Made by a program: the position numbers and the translations under genes
Part shown: one piece after another, positions 25,306 to 36,873 of the stretch
How the letters are laid out: every line of letters begins with the position of its first letter
Position numbering within the stretch: the first letter of the stretch is position 1
Notes under the pieces: model-generated
What the model saw: the letters and a program-made list of their open reading frames with translations, nothing else
What the model was told of the DNA's origin: nothing
Databases searched by the model: none
Source: Vespula vulgaris
Lineage: Eukaryota; Arthropoda; Insecta; Hymenoptera; Vespidae
Direction: 5' to 3'
Assembly (NCBI RefSeq): GCF_905475345.1
Contig: NC_066598.1
Coordinates: 4,097,501-4,161,500 of the forward strand
Length of the DNA stretch: 64,000 nt

Positions 25306-25794
25306 CTCTCTTTCTCACCACCTTCCCTTTTCCTTCCTTCTTACTCTTCTTTCATCGATAAATCATGATACGTAAAGTCGCAAGATTACGATGTCCGTAT
25401 ATCTTTCTCGTCTATTCGTGTATTATTCTTCTGGTTCGTTAATACTGTACAATCGAACTATTCTTTTCTCGAGCGATTCGATCTTCATTCGACATTTGAT
25501 TCGACATTTTGATCCCTTCATTTCGTTTGCATTCGTTTTCTCTCGTCTTTTTTATATCTTTATATTTCTTCTTTTTTTTCTTTCCTTTTCTTTTCTTTTT
25601 CGTTGTTGTTCAGAAAGATAAAATGTTATAATCGTTGAATTGTTCTCTTTATTGTTTATGTTAAAATATGTTGGGTTGAAATTGTTTGAAAACGTTAAAA
25701 TGTGTTTATAGGATGTAACGTTGTTCTTTTTTCTTTTCTTTTGCTTCTTTCTGTTTTTGTTTTTCTTTTTCCTTTTCTTTTCTTTAAGTTTAAC
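23352..25794. other. Intronic DNA with CA-rich, ordinary and CT-rich stretches
   Basis: CA/TA-rich DNA at 23370-23470, an ordinary block at 23480-23660, T-rich DNA at 23680-23730, (TA)n at 23909-23951, AT-rich hairpin-prone text at 24005-24200 (the ctgatgatatcatcatcag inverted repeat is near 24009-24027), an ordinary GC-richer block at 24380-25080, GA arrays at 25126-25185 and CTT/CT arrays at 25257-25313. No gene recognised. Confidence 0.5.
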
Positions 25795-26490
25795 AATTAA
25801 AATAATATCTCGTCGTTTTGATCAAGTAGATAACGTATAACTACATGCAGATACTTTTTAGCAAAACGTGTTTATAACATTTGTAATATTTTATTCTTGT
25901 TTATAATAGTTTTTTTCTTTTCTTTTTTTTTTTTTTTTATTTAATCCGGAAAATAATATCTTATCGTTTTAATCAAGCAGATAATATATAAGTAAATGTA
26001 GGTAATTTTTTAGCGAAACGTGTTTATAATATGTATGTCCTTTTTTTTTTTTATTTATTTCTTTATTCAAGAGGATAATATTTTATCAAGTATATAATAT
26101 GTAATTACGTATAGGTACTTTCTAGCAAAACGTGTTTACGATACATACATTTTATTTTCTTTATTTATTTATTCACGAAAATAATAATGCGTCATCGTTG
26201 TAATTAAATGCATAATATATGAATACATACATGTACTTTTTAGAAAAACATGTTTATAACACATACATTTTATTTAATCTTTTTTATATATTCACGAGAA
26301 TAATATCTTATCGTTTTAATCAACTAAATAATATATTAATACATATAGATACTCCTTAACGAGAAATCTTTATAACGTACATATTTTTTTCTTTTCTTTA
26401 TTTATTCACAAAAATAATGTCATATTTTGATCAAGTAGATAATTAATAAATATCTCAAAAATATTTTTTAGCAAACGTTTTTCTAATATG
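25795..26490. repeat. Tandem array, about six degenerate copies of a 110-150-bp unit
   Basis: The box tttttagcaaaacgtgttta recurs at about 25857, 26009, 26121, 26239, 26355 (degenerate) and 26467. Each is preceded by aataatatctcgtcgttttg / atcaagtagataatata and followed by a T-rich tract with ttattcacgaaaataat. Spacing is 110-152 bp. No coding potential. Confidence 0.8.
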
Positions 26491-26907
26491 TAAACTTGTT
26501 AACAAAATGTCCGTTTCTTTCCTTTTTTTTTTTTTCTTTTTCAAAGAAACAAATCTGTACTATATATAATGCATCTAAAATATCAGTAAATCCATTTGAT
26601 GTATTAACAAAAAAGATTTTTAATCAATTTTATTGGATTTTTATTTTTTTTTATTTTTTTATTTCACTTTTTATTATATTGCCAATAAGAGAGAGAGAGA
26701 GAAAGAGAGAGTGAGAAAATATAAGAGAGAGAAACTGATTGTGTTTAATAATATTAAATAATATACACAATACGAAAATGTAATCCTGTAAGCATGAATC
26801 CTTTGAAAAACACACGAAAGTATCAAATTATGCGAATCGATCCTCAATAAGGGTTCTCATTTGCTCCCCTTTAAAACGAGCACTATTATAGTTTCGAGAC
26901 CCTAAAA

Positions 26908-26952
<45 letters not shown>

Positions 26953-28135
26953 GTTTCAATTAAACTTTAACATTGATAAATATTTTTCATTCAATGATAT
27001 TATATTATTAATGTATTACTTAATGTCAACCATAATTTAATAAAGGATGTCATTTTTATTTGAAATTTAACTTCTACACATCTACATTTTTCCGTTTCAA
27101 ACGTGATTTATTTCTGTTTCGTTCGAGTTCATCGATTACACACACATATCTATATATATAAAAATTGATTATTCTGTTTTTAGAAGCTATGTATGTAATA
27201 TCGTGGTAACAAAAAGAAACAGTAACTATTCGATTTAATAGAAGAAGAAGAACAAAAAGAAAAAAAACGGGAAGAAAAGAGAAGCCTCTCGACGACTTCG
27301 ATCGATCTCGAACAAAACGTGATTTTAATAAAATAAAAGAAAAAAGAATTCATACAATTTCGTATTAAAGTCCCGTGGGTTAAAATTTGTTCGTGTCGAT
27401 TCGTTAAAAAAAAAAAAAAAAAAAACAGAAAAAGAAAACGAAGAAATGAAAAAAAAATGAAAAAAAAGAAAAAGAAAAAGAAAAAAAAACCTTTAAATAT
27501 TTGTCTCAGCAAATGTTACACCCCGTATACGTCGGATATAAAAGTACATATGTAAACCACATACCTATGTAAATGTAACTACGTAAAAGAGACACGACTT
27601 GCTTTTAAAAACGATATCGTGCTGTTTCCACTCGTTCTCGCATGAATGCGTCGCATTATAGTGGTAGTTGTAACGCCCTTTCCTCTACTTGTGGAAGAAA
27701 AAAGAAAAAGAAAAAGAAAAAGTAGAAGAAGTAGAAGAAGAAGAAGAAGAAGTAGGAAGAAAGGAGAAGCGAAGGGTGCCAATGTACGTCCTAATGTAAC
27801 TTCCATTAGGGCCTTTACGTTCTCGTGAAAACGTAACGTAACGACGTGCGTATGCGTCCTTCGATATACAGCCGTTGTCACTATCAACGTTAAAATGGCT
27901 AATGGCGACGAGAATGATACCAACACGTGGTTATGCGAATCTAACGGTATAGTTAAACATTAATGTTATATTTCTTTTATGTAATTCAAAAAGATTCAAA
28001 AGATTCGAAGTTGAAATATATTCGACAGGATGATGATGATGATGATGATCAAACATCGTTTGATAATCAAAAATATTTCGGTATTAAAACATTCGACTTT
28101 CCTTATCTTTTTTTTTTTTTTTCCTTTAATTAATT
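26491..28135. other. AT-rich intronic DNA
   Basis: GA-rich tract at 26688-26735, (TA)n at 26910-26948, and directly after it aaggtgtttcaattaaactt (26949-26968), which resembles a transposon terminus. A-rich tract at 27405-27490, then ttacaccccgtata near 27516-27529 as a possible but poorly matching opposite end. GAA array at 27719-27755, ordinary block at 27760-27960, GAT array at 28030-28049. Confidence 0.45.
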
Positions 28136-28815
28136 TTTATCTTAAATAATAAGTAATAAGAATAAAAAAAACGAACAAACTTAGGATTGGATTCGGTTTT
28201 TACAATTGAATTTTATATGTATTTTTATATTATGTATTATATTTCAATACATAGTTGAAATAAAATGATAGTTAAACGTGGTTTATGATATAATAATTTC
28301 AAGAATTTGTTTACTTTATAGGTAAATGTTTTGGGGATAAATTGAACATTTGCTTTTTTTTTTTTTTATTTTTCGTTATATGAATACAAAAGTTTTTAAT
28401 ATTAAAAATGATCAATGTGTAACGTTACTTTTTATTATTTTTTTTTTACTTTTTACTTTTTATTTTTATTTTAAATAATAGATAGTAAATAACACAAAAA
28501 TAAATATTCGTTTCTATTATTAAATTCTTACGTCGTCCGTGCATTTTGATACCTACTTGAAATAAAATGATAATTATCGTGTAGCAGCGATGTAATAATT
28601 TCCAAAATTTTTTTTTTATTTCACACACAAACGTTTTGGAAACAAATCGAACCATTTTTTAATCTTTTAATATAGAAGTATTTTTTAATAACAAGAACAA
28701 CAAAACATATAACGTAATTCATATAATCATTATTATTTTAACATCGTCCTCATACCGATTAAAATTATATTGGATAAAAACGATAGTTATCGTTAATACG
28801 TAAAAGATAAAAATC
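28136..28815. repeat. Degenerate tandem duplication, about 300-bp unit, two full copies and one partial
   Basis: Boxes ttaaataataagtaataa, gaaataaaatgatagttaa, gatataataatttcaagaat and aaatgttttggggataaatt (28138-28350) recur as ttaaataatagatagtaa, gaaataaaatgataattat, gatgtaataatttccaaaat and aaacgttttggaaacaaatc (28468-28650). A partial third copy is ccgattaaaattatattgga / taaaaacgatagttatcg (about 28755-28793). Confidence 0.65.
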
Positions 28816-28848
28816 AAATGAAAATAAAAAATAAAATAATATATAATA

Positions 28849-28893
<45 letters not shown>

Positions 28894-29233
28894 AATAATA
28901 TATTAAAGAAAAATCGAGTGACGATAATTTTAGGATGAAATGAGAATAAGTTAACATTTAACAATACTTAAATTTGATGAGTTTAAAACTTCAGAGAATT
29001 CAGTGAAACAACATTGTTGAACGATAGAACAGAAGTGGACTCATCCTAGGCTCTTTCTAGTGCCACTTCAAAATCTTTCACTGGCGTATTCACATTCTCC
29101 CACATTTCCTAAACTAAAATAACCTTTTCAGGCAAAATTCAAAATCCAATTATGAAAGGTAGGAAATCGTTGACTATTTGAAAACTATCGTAGAAATAAC
29201 AACTAATTAAATAAATGAAATTATGCCATTTAA

Positions 29234-29337
<104 letters not shown>

Positions 29338-29419
29338 TATTGATAATCAAAATCGAAATAAAAGAATAATAATTGTTGCCACTTTCATATAAAAGTATAG
29401 ATACGATAACAAGTGTTTA

Positions 29420-30062
29420 TACAGGGTGTCTCGCGAAATGAAAATGAGTAACAATAGCCAAATATTTTCGATCGTATTAGCTTTATTAACAACAAGTGTT
29501 CCAAATAAAAATTCCTTAAGTTTCGTGGGAGAAAAATATGTAATAAGATCAAATGATTACAACTTTAATAATCTATGAATGAAAAGAGATAAATAAATAT
29601 GTGAAGGAAATATAAAAAAAAAAAAAATTAATTAATCGATACAACATTGGTTGTTAGCAAATGTTTACGGGAATAATGATCTCATTATTTTGATTAAATA
29701 GTTTGTTAGACGTTCGTTGAATATTGTTAAATCTAATAAACATAATTTATTAATCTTTTCAAAGCGTCATAACCCGATGAAATATTTATTAAATGATATT
29801 CTTTATATAGATGTTCGTTCGATTCGCGTCGATATTTTTTACAACTTTTATTAGGCTTAAAATATCGATTTCTATATATATAAAAAAAAAAGAAAAAAAA
29901 AATCGTTATGACATGTTCGTATCTCAACAAGTGCGCCCTATATAAAATATCTGTAACACATATTACATTTCTTTTTCGAATCCTAACAACTTTTGTTTGA
30001 TACATTTGTTTATGAAATCAATACGATCGGATATGTATCGTTTAAAACGAGACACCCTATAT
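29420..30062. mobile_element. MITE-like foldback element with CAGGGTGTCTCG termini
   Basis: The left end reads TATACAGGGTGTCTCG (29418-29433) and the right end reads CGAGACACCCTATATA (30049-30064), nearly perfect inverted repeats inside a TA context. The inverted similarity continues inward for roughly 130 bp: the left arm has gatcgtattagctttatt, and the reverse complement of the right arm has gatcgtattgatttcata at the equivalent place. It is about 640 bp, AT-rich and has no transposase frame, so it is non-autonomous. The TA target and the GGGTGTC-type terminus suggest Tc1/mariner-like mobilisation; that class call is inference. Confidence 0.75.
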
Positions 30063-30129
30063 AATATCACAATTTTTCTTTTAGTAGAAAATCTAAACCA
30101 TTGTCTCGTTTTTATATATTTTAAGTGAT

Positions 30130-30720
30130 CCTTTTAAGGTCGAATTGATAATACCAAATGAAATAAATAATAAAATGAATAATAATGTTATAAGTGAAAG
30201 GGATAATACGAAAAATTTGAATCAAATAATTAGTAATAGTAATACCATAAATAATAATCAAGTAAATAAAAATACAATGATCGGAAGAAGTAATGTGATT
30301 ACTAATAAAATAAATAATAATAATACTATTGAAAGGATAATAGGATAGATAACAATAAGATAAATAACGACGACACGATTTAAAAAAAAAAAATTAATAC
30401 TATAAATAATACTCAAATAAATAATAATAAAACCACTGATAAATAATAAAATAAATTACAATAAGACGCTAAATAATAATGAAAGTAATAGGAACAGGGA
30501 CATAAGATAAAGATATAAATAATAATAAAACAAATAATAATAATACGATTTGTAAAAAAGAATTAATACTGAAAGTAATAATCAAACAATATCACCGAAA
30601 AAAAAAATAATACGATAAATAACAATAATAAAACAAACAATAATACGATTAAAAAAACTAATACGATAAATAAAAAATAATAATAATAATAACAATAATA
30701 ATACGTCTGACGAATCAGGG
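30130..30720. repeat. AAT-rich degenerate tandem region
   Basis: Interspersed aataata, acgataaataa and caaataaataataa words repeat with irregular spacing. One frame from 30145 to 30348 reads as Asn/Ile-rich low-complexity protein, an expected by-product of AAT repeats, not a gene. Confidence 0.7.
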
Positions 30721-30829
30721 ATGAATAGTTCCAATTAGATCAGATTATCGATTCATTATTTTAAGTTCAAGTAGAACTAAGGAGAATATAAAGAAAATAG
30801 AAAGAAAGAATGGAGAGAAGGAGAGGAAA

Positions 30830-30836
<7 letters not shown>

Positions 30837-30878
<42 letters not shown>
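30837..30878. repeat. (GA)n array
   Basis: About 20 GA units flanked by GAAAGA sequence. Confidence 0.95.
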
Positions 30879-30888
<10 letters not shown>

Positions 30889-30899
30889 GAAAAAGAAAG

Positions 30900-31446
30900 A
30901 AAAAGAGAGAATCATTGAGAAGTTAGTGATTCGTGTTGTAAAATGTTCTGTAATGCGCATTGATTGGAACGATCAAGTAAGGAAATATAATTCTCGAAAG
31001 AATGAAAAACTTTGGTAATACGAAGTAGTACCGTACTCGTTGAGGATTTACTACGCGAATTAATTTCCCGTTGGCAATTCAATTACGTCTTAATTGGAAA
31101 GGACGGAAATGAGACCGCATTAAAATCGGAAGCGTCCAGATGGAGACGTAGATTTTCTCCAGATATTCCCTTACCATCTCTCTCTCCTTCTTACTTTTCT
31201 CCATCTCTCTCTTTCTCTCTTTCTCTCAGTCACTCTTTCTATCTTCCTCTTTCTACGATTTTATTCCCTCTTTCTCTCCTTTTTCTTTTCTTCCTCTCTT
31301 TCTTTTTTCTTTTTTTCTTTTTTCTTTCTTTTTTTACATCCTTTTTACCCTTCGACTGTCGAAAAAGCACGTCGATTCGTTCGTGCGAAAGATCAATTAG
31401 GAATTGGATGCCCCGTCAATTTTCTCGGTTAGAGACTCTATTTCTT

Positions 31447-31483
<37 letters not shown>

Positions 31484-31654
31484 CTCACTCACTAACTCTA
31501 ACTCTTTTTATTCAATTTTCGTTGATCGATCAATTGGAAAATCGTTGAACGTATCAGTCTACCTCTTAGGTTAACTTAAAATTCTTTCATTAATGTTAAT
31601 ACGAATATAATCTATGATTATATGGAAATATTAATTATTAAATATATATATATA
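30900..31654. other. Intronic block, partly ordinary, partly CT-rich
   Basis: Ordinary sequence at 30940-31170 and 31350-31440 with CT/T-rich tracts at 31175-31340 and 31440-31500. An open frame through it is pyrimidine-driven. No known protein similarity seen. Confidence 0.5.
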
Positions 31655-31893
31655 TATATATGTATATAATTTATTCGCATATAAAAAAATAATGTAAAAA
31701 AATTATGTCGAGTATAAAAAACAACTGTAAGTTTCTGTATTTTCTTTTTATAATAAAAATACACTGTACGGTAAATATAATTTATATATATATATTAATT
31801 AGAATAATAATTTATTTACATATAAAAAAATAATATAAAAAAGTAACTGTGTCTCTATATTTTCTCTTTATAATAAAAATAAACTGTACGGTT
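31655..31893. repeat. Direct duplication, two copies of about 110 bp
   Basis: Copy 1: tatataatttattcgcatat, aaaaaaataatgtaaaaaa, ctgtattttctttttataat and aaaaatacactgtacggt (to 31772). Copy 2: ataatttatttacatat, aaaaaaataatataaaaaag, ctatattttctctttataat and aaaaataaactgtacggt (to 31892). Copy 2 lacks about 20 bp of the middle. Confidence 0.8.
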
Positions 31894-31988
31894 CATTCGA
31901 ACGAGGCGAAAAAGAAAGAAAGTACTTGGAGAGATCGGAAATTTTCCAAGCTACGTTTTTATTATTATTATTTTTTTTTATTATTTCT

Positions 31989-32535
31989 CCAACTGTTTTT
32001 CGTAGTAATACATTACAACAAAATTTTTCATAACGTTAACATTACAAACAAAATTTTTTATTACGTTAACAAAGTCACGATAACATTCTAATTGTTCTAT
32101 TGAACAAATGTTAATCTACAATTCTTCACATTTTTTTTTTTTTTTATTACCATCTATTTATTTCGTTACGTCAGTACGTTGTAATTTCTCTTAATTTATT
32201 TGTCTATTTTACCAACTATTTTTCACAATAACACATTACAATATAATTCTTCATAACGTTAACAAAATCACAATAACCCAATTGTTCCATCAATCTTTAA
32301 TTCTTCTCATTTCTTCATTAAAACCCATATATTTTATAACGTCACTACGTTGTAATTTCTTTCCATTTACCTTTCCACTTTCCCAACTATTTTTCGTAGT
32401 AACAAATTACAACAAAATTCTTCAAAACAATTAACAAAATTACGATAACATCGTAATCGTTCCATTGAACGAACGTTGATCTCTAGTTCTTCACATTTCT
32501 TCATTACAATCCATTCATCTCTTAACGACAAATAA
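31989..32535. repeat. Triplicated 170-220-bp segment
   Basis: The start box ccaactgtttttcgtagtaa occurs at 31989, and diverged copies start at 32212 and 32382. Each continues with cattacaacaaaattcttc, ataacgttaac, a caataaca box, ttgttccat and ttcttcacatttcttcatta. The cacgataacat and acgtcactacgttgtaattt boxes also repeat between the copies. Confidence 0.8.
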
Positions 32536-32720
32536 CTATCGTGATAATTCGTCGCAATTATTATAAAATTATATTCAATGGAACAATCCGTTACATCATC
32601 AACCTTAATAGTAAGGACTTTCTTGTTAAGGTGATGAGAGGTTGCGAATTAAGGAGCAATTAATAGTGGGTAGCCAAATGTTTCAACCTTGGGGTTGGCG
32701 AAGGGAAGCTCTCGAGTATT

Positions 32721-32722
<2 letters not shown>

Positions 32723-32766
<44 letters not shown>
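32723..32766. repeat. (CT)n array next to a cryptic splice acceptor
   Basis: About 22 CT units ending 25 bp before the acceptor-like ctcctttaag at 32782-32791. Such a tract could act as a polypyrimidine tract. Confidence 0.95.
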
Positions 32767-32769
<3 letters not shown>

Positions 32770-33960
32770 CTTCTACCATTCCTCCTTTAAGGTTAAATCG
32801 GCGTCTGCAGCACCACCTCCAACTTCCAGACAGTGTAAGTACCTTCTCCTTTCCTCACTATCTCTCTCCCTCTCTCTCTTTATCTCGTTCTCTATCTCAT
32901 TCTATCTCGCTCACTCTCTCACATCGTTCTCTAGCTTTAGAATCCCAGAACGCTGTTTCCGATCCATTATTGTAATTGAATGCGTCGGGATCAAATATCG
33001 AGAGGCGTGTCGGGAGCAACACGTAACGTGCATCGTGTGCCTGCTAGTATGGGAAGCTGCAGATACCGGGTGTACCATTAATCATTCGCTATCGGTCAGG
33101 AGAGCAGATTTCATCGATCGGGAAATCAAGGGTTAGCAATGTTTCCCACCCTCTTTCTCTCTTTTGTCTCTTTTCTTTTCGATTTCATTTTTCATTTTTT
33201 CTTTATTTTTCTTGTTTTTTGTTTTCCATTTTCTTTCATCGACAATGACTCTTTAGTCACGGTATAGCTTTCTTTTTTTAATTCGGATTAATAACGATGA
33301 TATTTATCAATGAATAATGACGATTGTGTTTACTTTTCCAACTGAAGAGATATTGATTGATATATTTCAACTTGAATTAATATTTCATGTTGAGAATTTT
33401 GCAAAAATTGTCTACGTTCGAGTTCGAAATGTTATAGTTCGTTATCGAAATACCGATTGAATTTATTTTCATAGTTCATTTACATAATTGTTCGTTAGTT
33501 ACTCGAACAATACTGATTATTTATTTCTATCGCAATAATCACTTGCATTTCTAATTATCAAAGTTATATAACAATAGATCAACCAAATGATATATATATA
33601 TATATTTGTATGTGTGTTGTGTATATTAGAAAAAGATCGACTGATATCTCAATGAATCTGCATATCCATTGATAATCACTCTAATAATCCTCGAACGAAA
33701 ACGAAAGAAAGAATCGATAGATAATAAAATGATTGTCGGATAAAAGGAGAAAGAATAAAAAAAAAGAGAGAGAGAGAGAGAGAAGAAAAGGAACAAGCAT
33801 TACGATCCATCGTCGATTAATACTCTTCATTCTTTATCCGAAAAGTAATAGATCTACTTCGGAAAGATCGACGTGGATTGGCCGAGAGATGAATCAAACT
33901 GTGTACGGTTTGCCTAAACGAGGACGAGACGAAAAACAAAGAAAATAATAAAAGGATGAG

Positions 33961-33963
<3 letters not shown>

Positions 33964-34003
<40 letters not shown>
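33964..34003. repeat. (GATA)n array
   Basis: About ten AGAT units followed by GAAAGAGAGAG. Confidence 0.95.
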
Positions 34004-34640
34004 AAGAGAGAGATTTCGAAGCTAGATAACTCGAGTGCTTTTTTCACTTTACCCACTTCAACCCTAAGTGCCTTACATCCCGGGAATATCTCGATCGATG
34101 GCTCGTTATTAATTAGAACTGGAGCCATCAGCATCTATCCGTTTTCAAACATACCGATGGAGGATCGAAGGTTGCGTCGAAGAGGTAGGAGAGAGAAGAA
34201 AGGGTAGTTGGTGATGGTGGTGGTGGTTTAGGGGTGGTTTTAGGGGTGGTTCGGGGAGTGGATAGAGGAGCAGCAACGAACGCATCGGCACATCTTCTAT
34301 CCATAACCTTCGATGGTACGTACGAGCTCTGGCACATGGGCTCTATGGACCTCTCTCGACATGGCCGACCAAAGTGGATAGTGCATCAGCAATGCTAAGT
34401 AAACTGCGGCCGGAGGGGTATAGTTGGTATGGGGAAGGGGTGTGCAAGGATGGTGGAGGGGTAGCTTGGATCGAGAGACGATCGTATCCGAAGCATGCCA
34501 ACGAGCAAACTCGACACTTCGTGTGCGTTTTAGATACGTCTCTGTGTACGTAATATGTCTCTGTATAAGACGAACGTATCAATGTGAAGGTGTACTATAG
34601 TTACGTGTTTGACCACGTATGCTAGTTATTATCTTTCGCA

Positions 34641-34680
<40 letters not shown>

Positions 34681-34845
34681 CGATCGATCCGAGATAGGAT
34701 TTTAGTCTCGATGAAAAATTAATAATCCTCGTATTAATAATGATTTATCGATCGAATTTTTTTTTTCCTTTCTTTACACTCCTACTAATTTTGTGCTTTT
34801 TCTTCTTCATTCTGTTCTTCTCTTCTATCTTTGTTTTCTTTTTTA

Positions 34846-34876
<31 letters not shown>

Positions 34877-35327
34877 ACTTTTCATCGTCGTTACATGATT
34901 GAATCGAGTTAAATGATAATCGATTATAACGGAAAAATCGCGTAATTATAAAGATATGAATAATTGTAACAATGCGAGGAACAATTTTCTAACTAAACTT
35001 CGTAAGATCGTAAGATTAGAAAGATTGTATTTTATAATACTTCGCGTTCGAATCAAATGAGAATAAATTATAATTCAATATGATAATGTCGAATTAATGA
35101 TGGAACAAGAATCGCATTACGTTTTTCTTTAGTTCTCTTTGTTTTTTTTCTTTTTCGTTAAGAAGACGAATCTCATTCATTACGATAAAATAAAAATAGC
35201 ACGAAAAGTTCGTAAACGATAAACTTGTATTAAAGTCGAAGGGAATAAATAAAAAGGAAGAGAAAGAAAGAGAAAAAGAATTAAATGAATGAATAAATTA
35301 TAGACGAAATAATAAAGTGAAAACAAC

Positions 35328-35342
35328 AACAACAACAACAAC

Positions 35343-35391
<49 letters not shown>

Positions 35392-35393
35392 TT
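35328..35393. repeat. (AAC)n-(AAT)n array
   Basis: Five to six AAC triplets pass directly into about 17 AAT triplets. Confidence 0.95.
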
Positions 35394-35739
35394 GTAGGAA
35401 AAGTAAGAGAAGAAAAATCTGAAATACCGAACAACGATTAAAATCCATCCCTTTCCCTTAGCCTATCCCAACCCATTTTAAAATCCAACACCATGTCCCA
35501 ATTCTTTCTCAAAGCACGAAGAGAGAAAATTCTTCCTTTTTTTCACTTCCTTCCTCTTTTTTAGTTTTCTCTCTCTTGTTTTCTCTTTCTCTTCTTTTTT
35601 TTCCTCTCTCAAAATCATCTCATCGAATTGCCTTCGTTTCGTACAATCTTGGTCCTGTCCTTCGTTATTATCGCCAACGAAATCGTCGACTGTGCAAATT
35701 CTACTACGACGAGAAAGAAAACAAGAGAAAAATAAAGAG

Positions 35740-35746
<7 letters not shown>

Positions 35747-35781
<35 letters not shown>

Positions 35782-35882
35782 GTAGATAAAATCTTCTCTT
35801 TCTTTCTATTTCTATTTCTCTCTCTCGCTCTCTTTTTCTTTCGCTCGATAACTCCTCTGCGATTTGAACTTTTTCATGGACG

Positions 35883-35924
<42 letters not shown>

Positions 35925-36008
35925 TATTTCTCTCTTTCTTTCTATCTCTCTTTCTCTTTTTTTCTTTTTCTTTTTCTTTCTGTCTCTCTCACAGTCTTTC
36001 TTTCTTTC
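35747..36008. repeat. (GA)n facing a long CT-rich tract
   Basis: (GA)n at 35747-35779 is followed by CT-rich sequence at 35800-36008 with a pure CT run at 35893-35922. The transcript could form a GA:CU hairpin. Confidence 0.85.
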
Positions 36009-36009
36009 T

Positions 36010-36300
36010 ATCTTTCGACCGAGGCCATGCTCCACCGTGAACTCGCGAATATCGTTAGGATCGTTTAGTTCCCAGGAGCTGCTCCGCTTAATATTCTTCT
36101 CTTTTCGCCCGATCGCCTTCTCAAGCTCGTAGATTGCGAGACGAGACTTCCTTTCGCTCGATTTCACGATTGCTCCAAAGCCGAAAGGAATCGGCACGGT
36201 TTGGGACGGTGCCGATGACGCGACGAACCGAAGGAATCGCCGATAAAACGACGAAACGACGACGATAACAACGACTACAATATCTACCATCCTTTTCTCT
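36010..36300. other. CpG-rich intronic island
   Basis: Dense CpG (gacgcgacgaaccgaaggaa, gacgaaacgacgacgataac) with no repeats except the terminal CGA triplets. It could be a regulatory element. Frames on the minus strand are open but have no recognisable domain. Confidence 0.45.
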
Positions 36301-36302
36301 TA

Positions 36303-36307
36303 TATAC

Positions 36308-36358
<51 letters not shown>

Positions 36359-36545
36359 CATTTTTAAATAAAATTGTATTTTCAAATATACAATTATTAG
36401 TAATATATATGTGTGTATGTGTGTACATATATGCATACATGTATATATATATTACACATAGATATATTATATATATGTACATATATATGTATATAGTATA
36501 TGTATATATTATATATATAGTATATATAGTATGTATATGTATACA
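36303..36545. repeat. TACA/TA-rich block
   Basis: TACA units at 36305-36318, (TA)n at 36319-36353, then irregular TA, GT and TACA steps to 36545. Confidence 0.9.
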
Positions 36546-36799
36546 TATGTATTCATATGTATTATAATAAGCTTATCTAACTTTTTATTTTTCGTTTCAT
36601 AAATATCTTTATCTATCTCTTTTCAATAACAATATTATCCAATAATTCTTTCTTTCTTGTTCCGTAAATATCTTTACTTATCTCTATTGAATAACGTTAA
36701 ATAATCTAATTCACTTTATCATCCTCTATATTCCTTCTATTTTCTACTCTTTTCTTATTCTCTTTCTATCATTTCCTTTATCTTGCTACTTCTCTCTCT

Positions 36800-36805
36800 T
36801 TCTCT

Positions 36806-36872
<67 letters not shown>
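36800..36872. repeat. (CT)n array, about 30 units
   Basis: A pure CT run to 36871 after a CTTT-interrupted lead-in. It is the longest CT array in the window. Confidence 0.95.

Positions 36873-36873
<1 letters not shown>

Larger units (their letters stand above)
32536..34760. other. Intronic DNA with two GC-richer islands
   Basis: Island 1 at 32640-33140 (excluding the CT array) contains a possible microexon (see findings). Island 2 at 34010-34620 is GC-rich, with a GGT/GGGGT tract at 34205-34260 and palindromic cgatcgatcgatc after a CT array at 34677-34690. AT-rich text lies between. No gene recognised on either strand. Confidence 0.5.

Noticed and set aside
29132..29158. 27-nt microexon candidate between ttttcag and gtagga
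   Set aside because: In the phase required by exon A (0) it contains an in-frame TGA, and the donor is weak.
30145..30348. Asn-rich 67-codon frame
   Set aside because: It is a translation of degenerate AAT repeats, and similar Asn/Ile runs appear in neighbouring frames.
34128..34582. Two minus-strand frames in a GC-rich island
   Set aside because: They are Pro/Thr/Ser-rich through a GGT/GGGGT tract, with no known similarity and no consistent exon structure. More likely noncoding.
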